Assembly: GCF_030512175.1 (NCBI RefSeq)
Contig: NZ_JAULBL010000002.1
Location: 1,796,149-1,860,148 of the forward strand
Reading direction: 5' to 3'
From: Paeniglutamicibacter sulfureus
Lineage (GTDB): Bacteria; Actinomycetota; Actinomycetes; Actinomycetales; Micrococcaceae
DNA length: 64,000 nt
Position 1 is the stretch's first letter, and each line of letters starts with the position of its first letter. Under the pieces are notes generated by a model, which did no database searches, had not been told where the DNA came from, and was given only the letters and a program-made list of their open reading frames with translations. The position numbers and the translations under genes were made by a program. Of the stretch, positions 8,721 through 16,706 are shown piece by piece.

Positions 8721-9988
8721 GCGCCTACTCCTGCGGGGACTGAGGCCCGGATGTCCTTGACCATCCGTCCTTTGGCAAAGACGATATCAATATTTTTGGG
8801 GTCGGCCAGCGCATGGATGGAATTCAACGGATCGACGTTTGTCAGCACCAAGTCGGCGTCCTTGCCCAGCTCGATGGAGCCGACTCGGTCCTCCAGCTGC
8901 AGCAGCTTTGCCGCATTCAGGGTTCCGGCCACGAGTGCATCCATCGGGGACATTCCGAAGTCGACTAGGTGTCCGAGCTCGGCGAGGTTGGTGCCGTGTT
9001 CGCAGACCCCGGCGTCGGTCCCCAATGCGACCTTGACACCGGCCGAGATGGCCTTCGAAACGCAGCCGTGGAGTTTTTCCTGCAGGCGAAGCTTCTTCTC
9101 CACCGCGTAGGAAGCGGCCCTGGCCGGATCCGGGGGGATGGTTCCGGTGCTCAGTGTGGGAACCAGGAAGCTGTCCTTTGCAAGCATCAGCTCGATGGCC
9201 TGGTCGTCGATTTCGTAGCCGTGCTCGATGCTCCGGACCCCCGCAACGAGTGCGTTGGAGATGGAGCGCGCCGACTGGGCGTGGGCTGCCACGGGCACGC
9301 CATGGCTCCCTGCTTCCTCGACGATGGCGCGCATCTCGGCAATGTTGAGGCCGTCGTGCCAAGGGGTGTCACGCGGGGACCACACGCCGCCGCTGGCCAT
9401 GACCTTGATGACCTTGCCGCCCAGACGCATGACCTCACGCGTGTTGCGCAGGGCCTCGTCGACCCCGTCGGTCAGGAAACCGATGTCGCCGTTGGGGGAG
9501 ATTGCCTCGCCCTGGTTGAAGCCGCAGCAGGTGCGGAAGTCCCCGTGGCCGCCGGTGGGTCCCAGCGCGCGGTAGGCAAAGATGATTTCGGGGCCTTCAA
9601 TGAGCCCGCGTTCAATGGCAACTTCGGTTGCCATGTCAATGCCGCCCAGGTCGCGCACGGTGGTGACACCGGCATCGAGGGTGGCGCGCAGCAACGGGAT
9701 GGCGGCATAGTAGCCATATCGCGGGGGCAGGTGCAACATGGCGGTTCCGCTGAGCTGGCCGGCAGGCATTGCCAGGTGGACGTGCGAGTCGATGAACCCA
9801 GGGAGCAGGAACTGACCGCGCCCGTCAATACGGCCCGCCTCGGTGTCCGTGAGCGGCGCCTCGGCGTCCGGTCCAACCCACTGGATCTTGCGCCCACGCA
9901 AGATGACGGTGTGCATCTGTGCCGGAGCGGCGCCCGTGCCATCAATCAGGGTGACGTGTTCAATCACCATTTGTCGCTGCTGCGGCAA
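8717..9988 (-). CDS. Metal-dependent amidohydrolase (imidazolonepropionase/prolidase-like)
   Basis: A 423-residue amidohydrolase-superfamily enzyme. It has the N-terminal metal motif GFIDSHVHL, the lysine region MRLGGKVIKVMASGGVWSP, HAQS near the mid-protein, SIEHGYEIDD and the C-terminal Asp in LGTDAGVCEHG. Such enzymes cleave amide or peptide bonds of small substrates such as Xaa-Pro, N-acyl or cyclic amides. I prefer the TTG start at 9988 because GGAGG lies just upstream; the ATG at 9970 has no ribosome binding site. It overlaps abgT by 4 nt. The adjacent divergent Lrp-type gene probably regulates it. Confidence 0.88.
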   Translation of the reverse strand: MPQQRQMVIEHVTLIDGTGAAPAQMHTVILRGRKIQWVGPDAEAPLTDTEAGRIDGRGQFLLPGFIDSHVHLAMPAGQLSGTAMLHLPPRYGYYAAIPLLRATLDAGVTTVRDLGGIDMATEVAIERGLIEGPEIIFAYRALGPTGGHGDFRTCCGFNQGEAISPNGDIGFLTDGVDEALRNTREVMRLGGKVIKVMASGGVWSPRDTPWHDGLNIAEMRAIVEEAGSHGVPVAAHAQSARSISNALVAGVRSIEHGYEIDDQAIELMLAKDSFLVPTLSTGTIPPDPARAASYAVEKKLRLQEKLHGCVSKAISAGVKVALGTDAGVCEHGTNLAELGHLVDFGMSPMDALVAGTLNAAKLLQLEDRVGSIELGKDADLVLTNVDPLNSIHALADPKNIDIVFAKGRMVKDIRASVPAGVGA

Positions 9989-10057
9989 GTTTCCTCCATG
10001 TGTGCTGTGTCATAAGTCGAACTAAACGCTAAGAGAAAGACCTGACTTTCTTCGAAG
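9989..10057. promoter_or_regulatory. Divergent promoter region of amidohydrolase/abgT and lrp-type gene
   Basis: A 69-bp divergent intergenic region. An inverted repeat AGAAAG-N6-CTTTCT at 10034-10051 sits just before the regulator start and is a candidate operator for the Lrp-type protein. This is based on position and symmetry only. Confidence 0.35.
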
Positions 10058-11107
10058 ATGCAGGAAAATAGTTCAGTGACCAATAATTTGCAGGAAATCG
10101 ACGGCCTGACCGAAAATGACCTTGAGCTCGTCAATGCGCTCCAGCTGGCGCCGCGCGCCAGCTGGAGCGATCTTTCTGTAATCCTCGGCGTGCATGCCAC
10201 TACGTTGGCGAGGCGCTGGGAACACATCACCAATGCGGGCCTGGCGCGCATCTCGATAGCGCCTGGACCGGGCATGGCGGCACAGATGGAAATGGCTTTT
10301 ATCGAGCTGACGTGCCGCAACAGCCAAGTCATCCAAGTTGCCGATGAATTATTCAAGGATCACCGGACCATGACGATCCAGTTCATTGCCGGATCCGCGC
10401 ATCTTTTGGTTACGGTGGCTGCCCCCGGGCAGTCCCTGGCCGATTTCCTGCTCACCACCATTGGCTCCCTGGACGGGGTATTGCACTATTCGGTGCGAAC
10501 CGTGACAGGCCAGCTAATGGATGCCAGCAATTGGCATTTTCGTGCGTTGCCGCCGGCCGCGATGCGCAAGCTGTGCCTGCTTGCGAGCAAACCGGATCCC
10601 CGCGAGGGTGGAGTTCGGGTCGCCATGGATGAGATCGACCAGGAAATCCTGCGTTCGCTGAGCATCAGCGGGCGCATGGGTTTCAAGGAAATCGCCCACC
10701 GTGCCGGGATCACCCCGCCCGCGGCGGCGCGTCGGGTCAACCGGCTCATCGAGGGAAACTACATCAACGTGCGCTGCGACATTGTGCGCCACTCACTTGG
10801 CCGCAATGTCAGCGCCGTGTTCTGGGGCTCGATGTCCCCCGACGACATCTTGCTCATCGATCGCAACATCGCGGCCGAGCTACCGGAAATCCGCATCATG
10901 GTGGCGGTGACCGGCGCCAACAACATCCACATGGTGGTGTGGCTGAACAACCCCTCGGAATCACTCGCCGTCGAACGCAAGATCCTGCGCGCGATTCCCG
11001 GGCTGACGATCGATGACCGGCGCATCGTCTTGCGGACCTTCAAATATAATGGTGCGCGCATCACCGAATCCGGACTTTTTGGCGAGGTGCTTCCCGTGGG
11101 GTTCTGA
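10058..11107 (+). CDS. Double-module Lrp/AsnC-family transcriptional regulator
   Basis: A 349-residue regulator with two consecutive Lrp/AsnC units. The first HTH (LTENDLELVNALQLAPRASW) is followed by a ligand-binding-like region. The second HTH is near residues 190-235 (MDEIDQEILRSLSISGRMGF, then HRAGITPPAAARRVNRLIEG), followed by a RAM-like domain ending in IPGLTIDDRRIVLRTFKYNG. The two-unit layout is common in Actinobacteria. It is divergent from the amidohydrolase-abgT operon, which it probably controls in response to a substrate. A GTG at 10076 with AGGAA upstream is an alternative start. It resembles the protein at 11727-12731. Confidence 0.88.
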   Translation: MQENSSVTNNLQEIDGLTENDLELVNALQLAPRASWSDLSVILGVHATTLARRWEHITNAGLARISIAPGPGMAAQMEMAFIELTCRNSQVIQVADELFKDHRTMTIQFIAGSAHLLVTVAAPGQSLADFLLTTIGSLDGVLHYSVRTVTGQLMDASNWHFRALPPAAMRKLCLLASKPDPREGGVRVAMDEIDQEILRSLSISGRMGFKEIAHRAGITPPAAARRVNRLIEGNYINVRCDIVRHSLGRNVSAVFWGSMSPDDILLIDRNIAAELPEIRIMVAVTGANNIHMVVWLNNPSESLAVERKILRAIPGLTIDDRRIVLRTFKYNGARITESGLFGEVLPVGF

Positions 11108-11231
11108 GGACCTTGCCCTGCCACGGCACACCGCGGGCCAAGAATAATCCGCAACCATCAGGTCGCACAAGAACCGAACGACGACCCCGCAAACGACTAG
11201 ATGGATAAGTCCTGGTCGGTGCCGAGGACAG

Positions 11232-11268
11232 AACAGACCCCAGCCCATGTTTTGGGCTGGGGTCTGTT
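11232..11268 (+). terminator. Intrinsic terminator-like hairpin after the Lrp-type gene
   Basis: A perfect 15-bp stem (11232-11246 with 11254-11268) and a 7-base loop, about 125 nt downstream of the regulator stop. The right arm ends in TCTGTT followed by AATT. It also marks the left side of the transposase remnant. Confidence 0.6.
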
Positions 11269-11270
11269 AA

Positions 11271-11636
11271 TTGGTACGCCCAGCATGGGCATTTGCTTGG
11301 AAGCGTTTTCATGAAGTACGGACTTCGCCGGCAGAGTTCGAGCGCTTCGTCACCGAGGACCTCGGAGCGCACCTGATCAGGCCGGACCGCAGGGACGAAA
11401 GACCCAGGTTCGGACGATTCGGTGGTATCCGCCAATGGATCGAATCGGTCTTCGACACCCTCAAGGGCCAACTTGGCCTCGAGCAACACGGTGCAAGGAC
11501 CCTCGGGGGGCTCTACGCCCGCGTGGCCTCAAAGCTCCTCGCCCTCTCGGCGGGCATCTGGCCCAACTGGAAAACCGGCGACCCCTTAGGACGAGCATCT
11601 GGAAAGCGTCCCTGGTTGCAGCACTGTCATGACTGA
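11271..11636 (+). pseudogene. IS982-like transposase remnant (3' part)
   Basis: The frame contains the C-terminal part of an IS982-family DDE transposase: FERFVTEDLGAHLIRPDRRD, then IRQWIESVFDTLKGQLGLEQ, then ARVASKLLALSAGIWPNWKTG. The N-terminal two-thirds with the first catalytic Asp residues is missing. The usual ending (KRSLVAYDH-like) is lost or shifted near 11585. No flanking inverted repeats were identified. This is an inactive insertion-sequence relic between two metabolic modules. Confidence 0.75.
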
Positions 11637-11726
11637 GCTTGCTTCGGGCCGAAGTGGGCGGGACGAAGGGGATCGCTACGTGAACCGGTGAGTGGGAGGG
11701 CCGGTGACGGGCACGGTGCGGCCGAG

Positions 11727-12731
11727 TCAACGGGGCAGTGCCGGCACTACTACCTCGCCGGTCGCCGTCGTATCGGGATTCAGCATTACGCCGACGCGCT
11801 TGGGGAACTTCACCGTGAGCGAGCTTTCGATGATCCGTGCGCGAGGGACGGCGGCGAGGAATTGGTCCTCGATGCCCAGGACCTCCGCCGCAGAGCGCAT
11901 CCACATGACGAAGGTGAAATTGCTGGTGCCGGTGGTCGAGGCGCAGAGCCGCAGGCTGCGGAAGCCGCGCAGGACCGCGACGGCGCTGTCCCGCTCCTCC
12001 GGCGGGAGGCTGGCGAACCACTGGCAGCTGACCGGGTAGCCGGAGTAGTTCTGGGCGACGTCGCAGCGGAACAGGAGCGTGCCGCCGCCCAGCACGCGGT
12101 TCAGTTGCCGGCGGGCGGTGACCGGGTGCAGCCCGGTGGCCTCCGCAATTTCCATCGCCGTCGCCCTTCCGTTGCGGCTGAGGACCTGGACGATCGGCCA
12201 GTACGAAGACGGCGGGGGCCCGGCGTAGCTGCTAGCGCTGGGAGAGACGAGGGTGCGCAGACGGGCGCGCTGCGGCGCACTGAGCGCCTCCAGGTTCCAG
12301 CGGTCCGCGGTGGCGTGCATGGCCGTGCACATGGCGCTCCGGTACTTGACGATGCCGGGGATGCGGGCGATCTGGGGGAGGACACGGCCGGTCAGGTCCG
12401 CCCAGCTGGGCGTGGTGACGGTGAGGACGAGATCACGGTTGCTCGCCGATTCCTCCACGGAGAGCACCTCCGGAATGGCGCACAGGGCCGCCTCCACTTC
12501 GTCCCGGCGGCGCAGCTCGCAGTCGATCTCGACGAAGCTCAGGGTCATGTGGGCAGGATCGCCGAGCAGATGCGCGGTCACCCACGCCAAGCCCGCGGTC
12601 CGGAGCCGTTCCCAATGCGCCGCCAGCGTGGTTGGGTGCCTGCCCAGGACGTAGCCGGCATCCTGCCAGCTGATCCGCGGGGCCAACTGCAACACATTGA
12701 TCAGGGCGCGGTCGTCTTCAGATAGGTCCAT
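11727..12731 (-). CDS. Double-module Lrp/AsnC-family transcriptional regulator
   Basis: A 334-residue regulator with the same two-unit Lrp/AsnC design as the protein at 10058. It has an N-terminal HTH (MDLSEDDRALINVLQLAPRI, then YVLGRHPTTLAAHWERLRTAG) and a second HTH near residues 165-210 (VLSRNGRATAMEIAEATGLH, then ARRQLNRVLGG) with a downstream effector domain. The shared LQLAPR-SW-VLG-H-TTLA pattern shows the two are paralogues. It is divergent from the M20 amidohydrolase/MFS pair, which it probably controls. Confidence 0.86.
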   Translation of the reverse strand: MDLSEDDRALINVLQLAPRISWQDAGYVLGRHPTTLAAHWERLRTAGLAWVTAHLLGDPAHMTLSFVEIDCELRRRDEVEAALCAIPEVLSVEESASNRDLVLTVTTPSWADLTGRVLPQIARIPGIVKYRSAMCTAMHATADRWNLEALSAPQRARLRTLVSPSASSYAGPPPSSYWPIVQVLSRNGRATAMEIAEATGLHPVTARRQLNRVLGGGTLLFRCDVAQNYSGYPVSCQWFASLPPEERDSAVAVLRGFRSLRLCASTTGTSNFTFVMWMRSAAEVLGIEDQFLAAVPRARIIESSLTVKFPKRVGVMLNPDTTATGEVVVPALPR

Positions 12732-12857
12732 TAGCGTCTTTTCTGATCGATTTTTCGCCCTATTGGCGGAAAAGAGATTTATTTCTGCATTCTAGTCGAT
12801 TATGAGTCACCTCACGCGACAATTATCAGAGCCGCTAAACACGAGGAGTTACCACCC
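12732..12857. promoter_or_regulatory. AT-rich divergent promoter region
   Basis: A 126-bp region between the Lrp-type gene and the M20 gene, clearly richer in A/T than its surroundings. An imperfect inverted repeat TTTTTCGCC-N5-GGCGGAAAA at 12751-12773 lies close to the regulator start and is a candidate operator. GAGGAG 9 nt before 12858 is the M20 ribosome binding site. Confidence 0.4.
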
Positions 12858-14099
12858 ATGTCAGTTATTGCCGACGCCCACGAGCTCAAGGACGACATCG
12901 TCCGTTTGCGCCACCGGCTGCACCAGGAACCTGAGATCGGGCTGGAGCTGCCCCGCACGCAGGAAAAGGTCCTCGAGGCGCTGGAGGGGCTGCCGTACGA
13001 GATCACACTTGGTCGTGAGACCACTTCGATCACCGCCGTGCTCCGCGGCACCGCCCCGGATTCCGGAGACCGCCCCGAAGCGGGCGGCGCGGGACGGCCG
13101 GTGGTGCTGCTGCGCGGCGACATGGACGGGCTACCGGTTCAGGAAGCCACCGGTGTGGACTACACCTCCCGCATCGAGGGCGCGATGCACGCCTGCGGCC
13201 ACGACCTCCACACCGCGATGCTTGCCGGAGCCGCCACGCTTCTGGCCGAGCGCCGGCACCAACTCGCCGGCGACGTTGTCCTGATGTTTCAGCCGGGCGA
13301 GGAGGGGTTCGACGGTGCCGGAGTGATGCTGCGCGAGGGCGTGTTGGATGCCGCCGGACGCCGCCCGGACGCCGCTTACGGGCTGCATGTGATGTCCGCG
13401 ATGGAACCGAACGGAATGCTCTTCACCAAGCCGGGCATCCTGATGTCGGCTTCGGATGGGCTCGTAGTCACGGTGCATGGGGCCGGCGGGCACGGCTCCG
13501 CGCCGCAAGCAGCCAAGGATCCGGTGACGGCCGTCTCCGAGATGGTCACCGCGTTGCAGGTGATGATCACCCGCCAGTTCAACATGTTCGATCCGGTGGT
13601 GCTCAGCGTGGGCCTGCTGCAGGCAGGGACCAAACGCAATGTGATCCCGGATTCGGCCCGTTTCGAGGCCACCATACGAACCTTCTCCGATTCGAGCCGC
13701 GAGAAGATGATGACGGCGGCGCCCCGGCTGCTCGAAGGCATCGCCGCCGCCCACGGGTTGGAAGTCGTGGTGGACTACCGGCCCGAATATCCAATGACCG
13801 TCACCGACGGCGCGGAGACGGAGATCACCGAACGGGTCATCAGCGAACTCTTCGACGGGTCGCGCTACGCCCGGCTCGCCCAGCCGATGAGTGGATCCGA
13901 GGACTTCTCACGGATCCTCGCTGAGGTGCCCGGCAGCTTCGTCTGCCTCTCCGCCGCGGACCCGGAGACCGATCACCGGACCGCCGCGTTCAACCACTCG
14001 CCGTTGGCCACCTTCGACGACAACGTACTCGCAGACGGAACCGCCCTCTATACCGAACTGGCGCTGAACCGTATCGCCCAACTTGCCGGCGCCCGCTGA
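12858..14099 (+). CDS. M20 (M20D) family amidohydrolase
   Basis: A 413-residue M20D hydrolase of the N-acyl-amino-acid/hippurate amidohydrolase type. Metal and active-site motifs are visible: RHRLHQEPEIG, LLRGDMDGLPVQE, AMHACGHDLHTAML, MFQPGEEGFDGA and GLHVMSAMEPNG. The dimerisation domain is near GAGGHGSAPQAAKDPV, and MSGSEDFSRIL and FNHSP are near the C-terminus. It releases an amino acid or an acid from an N-acyl substrate in the cytoplasm. It is followed 57 nt later by an MFS gene, so import and hydrolysis of one substrate class is likely (inference). Confidence 0.92.
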   Translation: MSVIADAHELKDDIVRLRHRLHQEPEIGLELPRTQEKVLEALEGLPYEITLGRETTSITAVLRGTAPDSGDRPEAGGAGRPVVLLRGDMDGLPVQEATGVDYTSRIEGAMHACGHDLHTAMLAGAATLLAERRHQLAGDVVLMFQPGEEGFDGAGVMLREGVLDAAGRRPDAAYGLHVMSAMEPNGMLFTKPGILMSASDGLVVTVHGAGGHGSAPQAAKDPVTAVSEMVTALQVMITRQFNMFDPVVLSVGLLQAGTKRNVIPDSARFEATIRTFSDSSREKMMTAAPRLLEGIAAAHGLEVVVDYRPEYPMTVTDGAETEITERVISELFDGSRYARLAQPMSGSEDFSRILAEVPGSFVCLSAADPETDHRTAAFNHSPLATFDDNVLADGTALYTELALNRIAQLAGAR

Positions 14100-14156
14100 C
14101 CCAAGCGTCTTCTTCCTTCCCTCTTTCTTCAGTTCTTTCATCTCAGGAGCCCTTCC

Positions 14157-15473
14157 ATGGACATACCCACGCAGACCGCCTTCGACGGCGGCACCCCGGC
14201 CCAGCCCTCGCCACCGGCTCGCCCGGTCAGCAGGCGCCGGACCGTCATCGGCACCGGCATCGGCAATGCCGTCGAATGGTACGACTGGATGATCTACGCG
14301 ACCTTCGCCCCGTTCTTCGCCAGCCAACTCTTCAACAACCAAGACCCCGCTTCCGCCGTATTGTCCACGTTGGCGATCTTCGCCGTCGGCTTCCTCGCCC
14401 GGCCGCTAGGCGGCTTCGTCTTCGGCTGGCTGGGCGACCGGGTGGGACGGAAGTACTCCATGACGCTTGCGGTCGGCATGTCCTCACTGGGCTCCCTGCT
14501 GGTCGGCATTACCCCGACCTACGCCGCAGTCGGCGCATTCGCCTCGGTGATGCTGCTGGTCGCCCGGCTGATCCAGGGCCTGGCCCACGGCGGCGAGCTG
14601 CCCTCGTCCCAGACGTACCTCTCGGAAATGGCGCCACGCGAGCACCGCGGTTTCTGGTCCACCCTGATCTACGTCTCGGGAACCCTGGGCAACCTGGTCG
14701 GAACGATGTTGGGTGTGGTCCTGGTCATGGTGCTCAGCAAAGAGGACATGCTCGCCTGGGGCTGGCGCGTCCCCTTCCTGATCGGCGCGGCGCTGGGGCT
14801 GTACGCCCTGGTCATGCGGTCGCGAATGAAGGAGACGGACGTCTTTGAGCACGAGTCGGCGGCCGAAAAGCGCGAGCCGATGTGGCCGCAGATTGTCCGC
14901 CACCGCAAGCAGGCGATGCAGGTAATCGGCATGACCATCGGCGGAACCGTTGTCTATTACACCTGGGGTGTGCTGGCTCCCACCTACGCCTCGACCAGCC
15001 TGGGCATGGACCGCGGGGCAGCCCTGTGGGCCGGAGCCGCGGCCAACATCGTCTTCCTAGCAGCGCTCCTGCTGTGGGGGAAGGTCTCGGACAAGATCGG
15101 GCGCAAACCCGTGCTGTGGATCAGCATGGGCGGAGCGGCCCTGATGCACTTCCCCATGACCTGGCTGCTGCGGGATTCCCCGTGGCAACTGTTCGTGTCC
15201 ATGTCCGTGATGCTGGTGTTTATCGCAGCCTCAGCGGCGATCCTTCCCGCGGTCTACTCCGAGATGTTCCCCACCAACATCCGCACCGTCGGCGTAGGCG
15301 TGCCGTACTCCATCGCCGTGGCGATCTTCGGCGGCACCGCCCCGTACCTGAACTCATGGCTCACCGGCAGCTTCGGTCCCATCGCCTTCGGCCTCTACGC
15401 CTTGGTGCTGCTGCTGATCAGTATCGCCGTGATCTTCACCATTCCCGAGACCAAGGGCAAAGACCTGCGCTGA
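14157..15473 (+). CDS. MFS transporter of the metabolite:H+ symporter (MHS) type
   Basis: A 438-residue, 12-helix MFS protein. The N-terminal GTGIGNAVEWYDWMIYATFA is the MHS signature, and GWLGDRVGRKYSM is the MFS loop 2-3 motif. LIQGLAHGGELPSSQTYLSE and the second-half GKVSDKIGRKPVL also fit. MHS carriers move organic acids, betaines or shikimate-like compounds with protons. It lies directly after the M20 hydrolase gene and probably forms an operon with it. It is followed by a short hairpin at 15504-15525. Confidence 0.9.
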   Translation: MDIPTQTAFDGGTPAQPSPPARPVSRRRTVIGTGIGNAVEWYDWMIYATFAPFFASQLFNNQDPASAVLSTLAIFAVGFLARPLGGFVFGWLGDRVGRKYSMTLAVGMSSLGSLLVGITPTYAAVGAFASVMLLVARLIQGLAHGGELPSSQTYLSEMAPREHRGFWSTLIYVSGTLGNLVGTMLGVVLVMVLSKEDMLAWGWRVPFLIGAALGLYALVMRSRMKETDVFEHESAAEKREPMWPQIVRHRKQAMQVIGMTIGGTVVYYTWGVLAPTYASTSLGMDRGAALWAGAAANIVFLAALLLWGKVSDKIGRKPVLWISMGGAALMHFPMTWLLRDSPWQLFVSMSVMLVFIAASAAILPAVYSEMFPTNIRTVGVGVPYSIAVAIFGGTAPYLNSWLTGSFGPIAFGLYALVLLLISIAVIFTIPETKGKDLR

Positions 15474-15503
15474 CCGATCTCCAACCCGACTGAAGAACTT
15501 GCC

Positions 15504-15525
15504 TCCCCTTGACCGCTCAAGGGGA
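15504..15525 (+). terminator. Short hairpin after the MFS gene
   Basis: A perfect 9-bp stem (TCCCCTTGA/TCAAGGGGA) with a CCGC loop, 30 nt after the MFS stop. No U-tract follows. Part of the stem (15511-15522) also pairs perfectly with 15586-15597, so a larger alternative structure is possible. Confidence 0.45.
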
Positions 15526-15845
15526 CGCCGGGGAACCGTGAATTTCATGTCCCCTGATTCGTCAGGTCAGTCGGTAGCACCTCATCCTTGAGCGGTCTCA
15601 CTTACTTGATCAGGTGGCTTTATCACCTGTCGCGATTCTCGCAAGAAGACGATGCTGTGCGTTATGTAACTGCTGCTGGTCGTTGTAGGCAGCATGTGCC
15701 TGCTGGCTGACCGTGTAGTTTTAGGCATGAGAGCAGCCCTCCTGCCAGGTAGGACGTGGAAGACCCTGACCCTGATTTGGATTCCGGGTCAGGGTGTTCC
15801 ACTTCCAAGGAACCGGGACTGCTACTTTGATGGCTTTAAGCACGG
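15526..15845. repeat. Gene-free region with hairpins and a possible IS end
   Basis: No gene is supported. A 17-bp stem with one mismatch is formed by 15756-15772 and 15786-15802. It runs into the 18-mer shared with 6862-6879. GACCGCTCAAGG (15511-15522) is inverted at 15586-15597. Together these look like remains of mobile-element ends. Confidence 0.35.
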
Positions 15846-15888
15846 AAACCCGGATGTCCGTCTGCAATACAGACGGCCATCCGGGTTT
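15846..15888 (-). terminator. Terminator of the DUF4193 gene
   Basis: A 19-bp stem with one mismatch (15846-15864 with 15870-15888) and a 5-base loop, 38 nt downstream of the stop at 15926 on the minus strand. The sequence is symmetric, so it may also stop transcription from the left. Confidence 0.65.
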
Positions 15889-15925
15889 TCAGGCAAATGT
15901 TTCCGAGGAGTGACGCTCGGGACTT

Positions 15926-16228
15926 TTAGAGTTCCGCGCAGTCGCGGCAGATCTTGACTCCATCGACTTCCTTGGCGGCCTGGCTGCGGTGCCTGACAAC
16001 GAAGCATTCCCCGCAGACGAACTCATCCGCAGCCTGGGGGACAACTTCCACCACGAGCTCATCGAGCACGATCGCGCCCGGAAGCTCGGTGCCGTCGGAA
16101 AGGTCCGTTTCCTCCAATTCGGAATGGACACTTTTCGCCGTGGGCGCATCCATTTCCTGAACGGCCTTCAGGGTGCGTTCGGAAGCTTCTGCTACATCCG
16201 GGCGCGCTTCGTCGTAATCCTGTGCCAT
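15926..16228 (-). CDS. DUF4193-family small protein
   Basis: A 100-residue protein found across Actinobacteria. The start at 16228 (MAQDYDEARPD) follows GGGAGGA, so the longer frame from 16342 is rejected. The N-terminal half is acidic. The C-terminal half has FVCGECFVVRHRSQAA and KICRDC, giving four Cys in two CxxC-like pairs, likely a zinc ribbon. The DUF4193 assignment is from recalled family features; the function is unknown. Confidence 0.85.
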   Translation of the reverse strand: MAQDYDEARPDVAEASERTLKAVQEMDAPTAKSVHSELEETDLSDGTELPGAIVLDELVVEVVPQAADEFVCGECFVVRHRSQAAKEVDGVKICRDCAEL

Positions 16229-16423
16229 GGTTATTCCTCCCGATTGTTCAACACGTTTCCGAAATTGTAGATGCCGTGGGTAGCAGGGGCAAACCGAATT
16301 CCGTGCGACGTGAATACTGACGCTTTTGTGAAGCAAAAGCATTCAACCATCCATGGTGTTGGCCGCGTGCCCGAAGGATGAAACCGGGAGCCTTCCAGGA
16401 GAATTTTCCCGGACTGGTCCTGG

Positions 16424-16621
16424 TTAGTCTGTCGGTTCGCCCGCTTGCGCCTGGTCCAGATCGGCCTGGGCTTCCTCCGGGTCCGGTTCCTCGGGGAAGG
16501 TCTCCGAGTGCTCCTTGTCCTTCGCCGGCTCCGCTTGGTCTTCCCGACCTGCTTCGGGAATTTCAGGCTGCGTTACATCGTCCGGGTTCGAATCGGGGTT
16601 GGTGTTCTCTGTTTCAGCCAT
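16424..16621 (-). CDS. Small acidic protein of unknown function
   Basis: A 65-residue, very acidic, Pro/Glu/Asp/Gln-rich protein with no Cys and no hydrophobic core, probably disordered. The start at 16621 (MAETENTNPDSNP) has GGAG about 11 nt upstream, which is somewhat distant. The frame extends further upstream to an ATG at 16663 without support. No family was recognised. It is kept as a gene because of composition, codon use and the ribosome binding site. Confidence 0.55.
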   Translation of the reverse strand: MAETENTNPDSNPDDVTQPEIPEAGREDQAEPAKDKEHSETFPEEPDPEEAQADLDQAQAGEPTD

Positions 16622-16706
16622 CAGGGGTTCTCCTTCGTGTGAAACCTGCAACGTTCGGCGCATGCGGGGCCTTCCCTCGATTCGGGAAGTCCATTGTTGC
16701 CGGCGT

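Noticed and set aside
11461-12021. Long minus-strand frame overlapping the IS remnant and second Lrp-type gene
   Set aside because: Pro/Arg-rich shadow frame; the Lrp frame and the IS982 frame carry the conserved residues.
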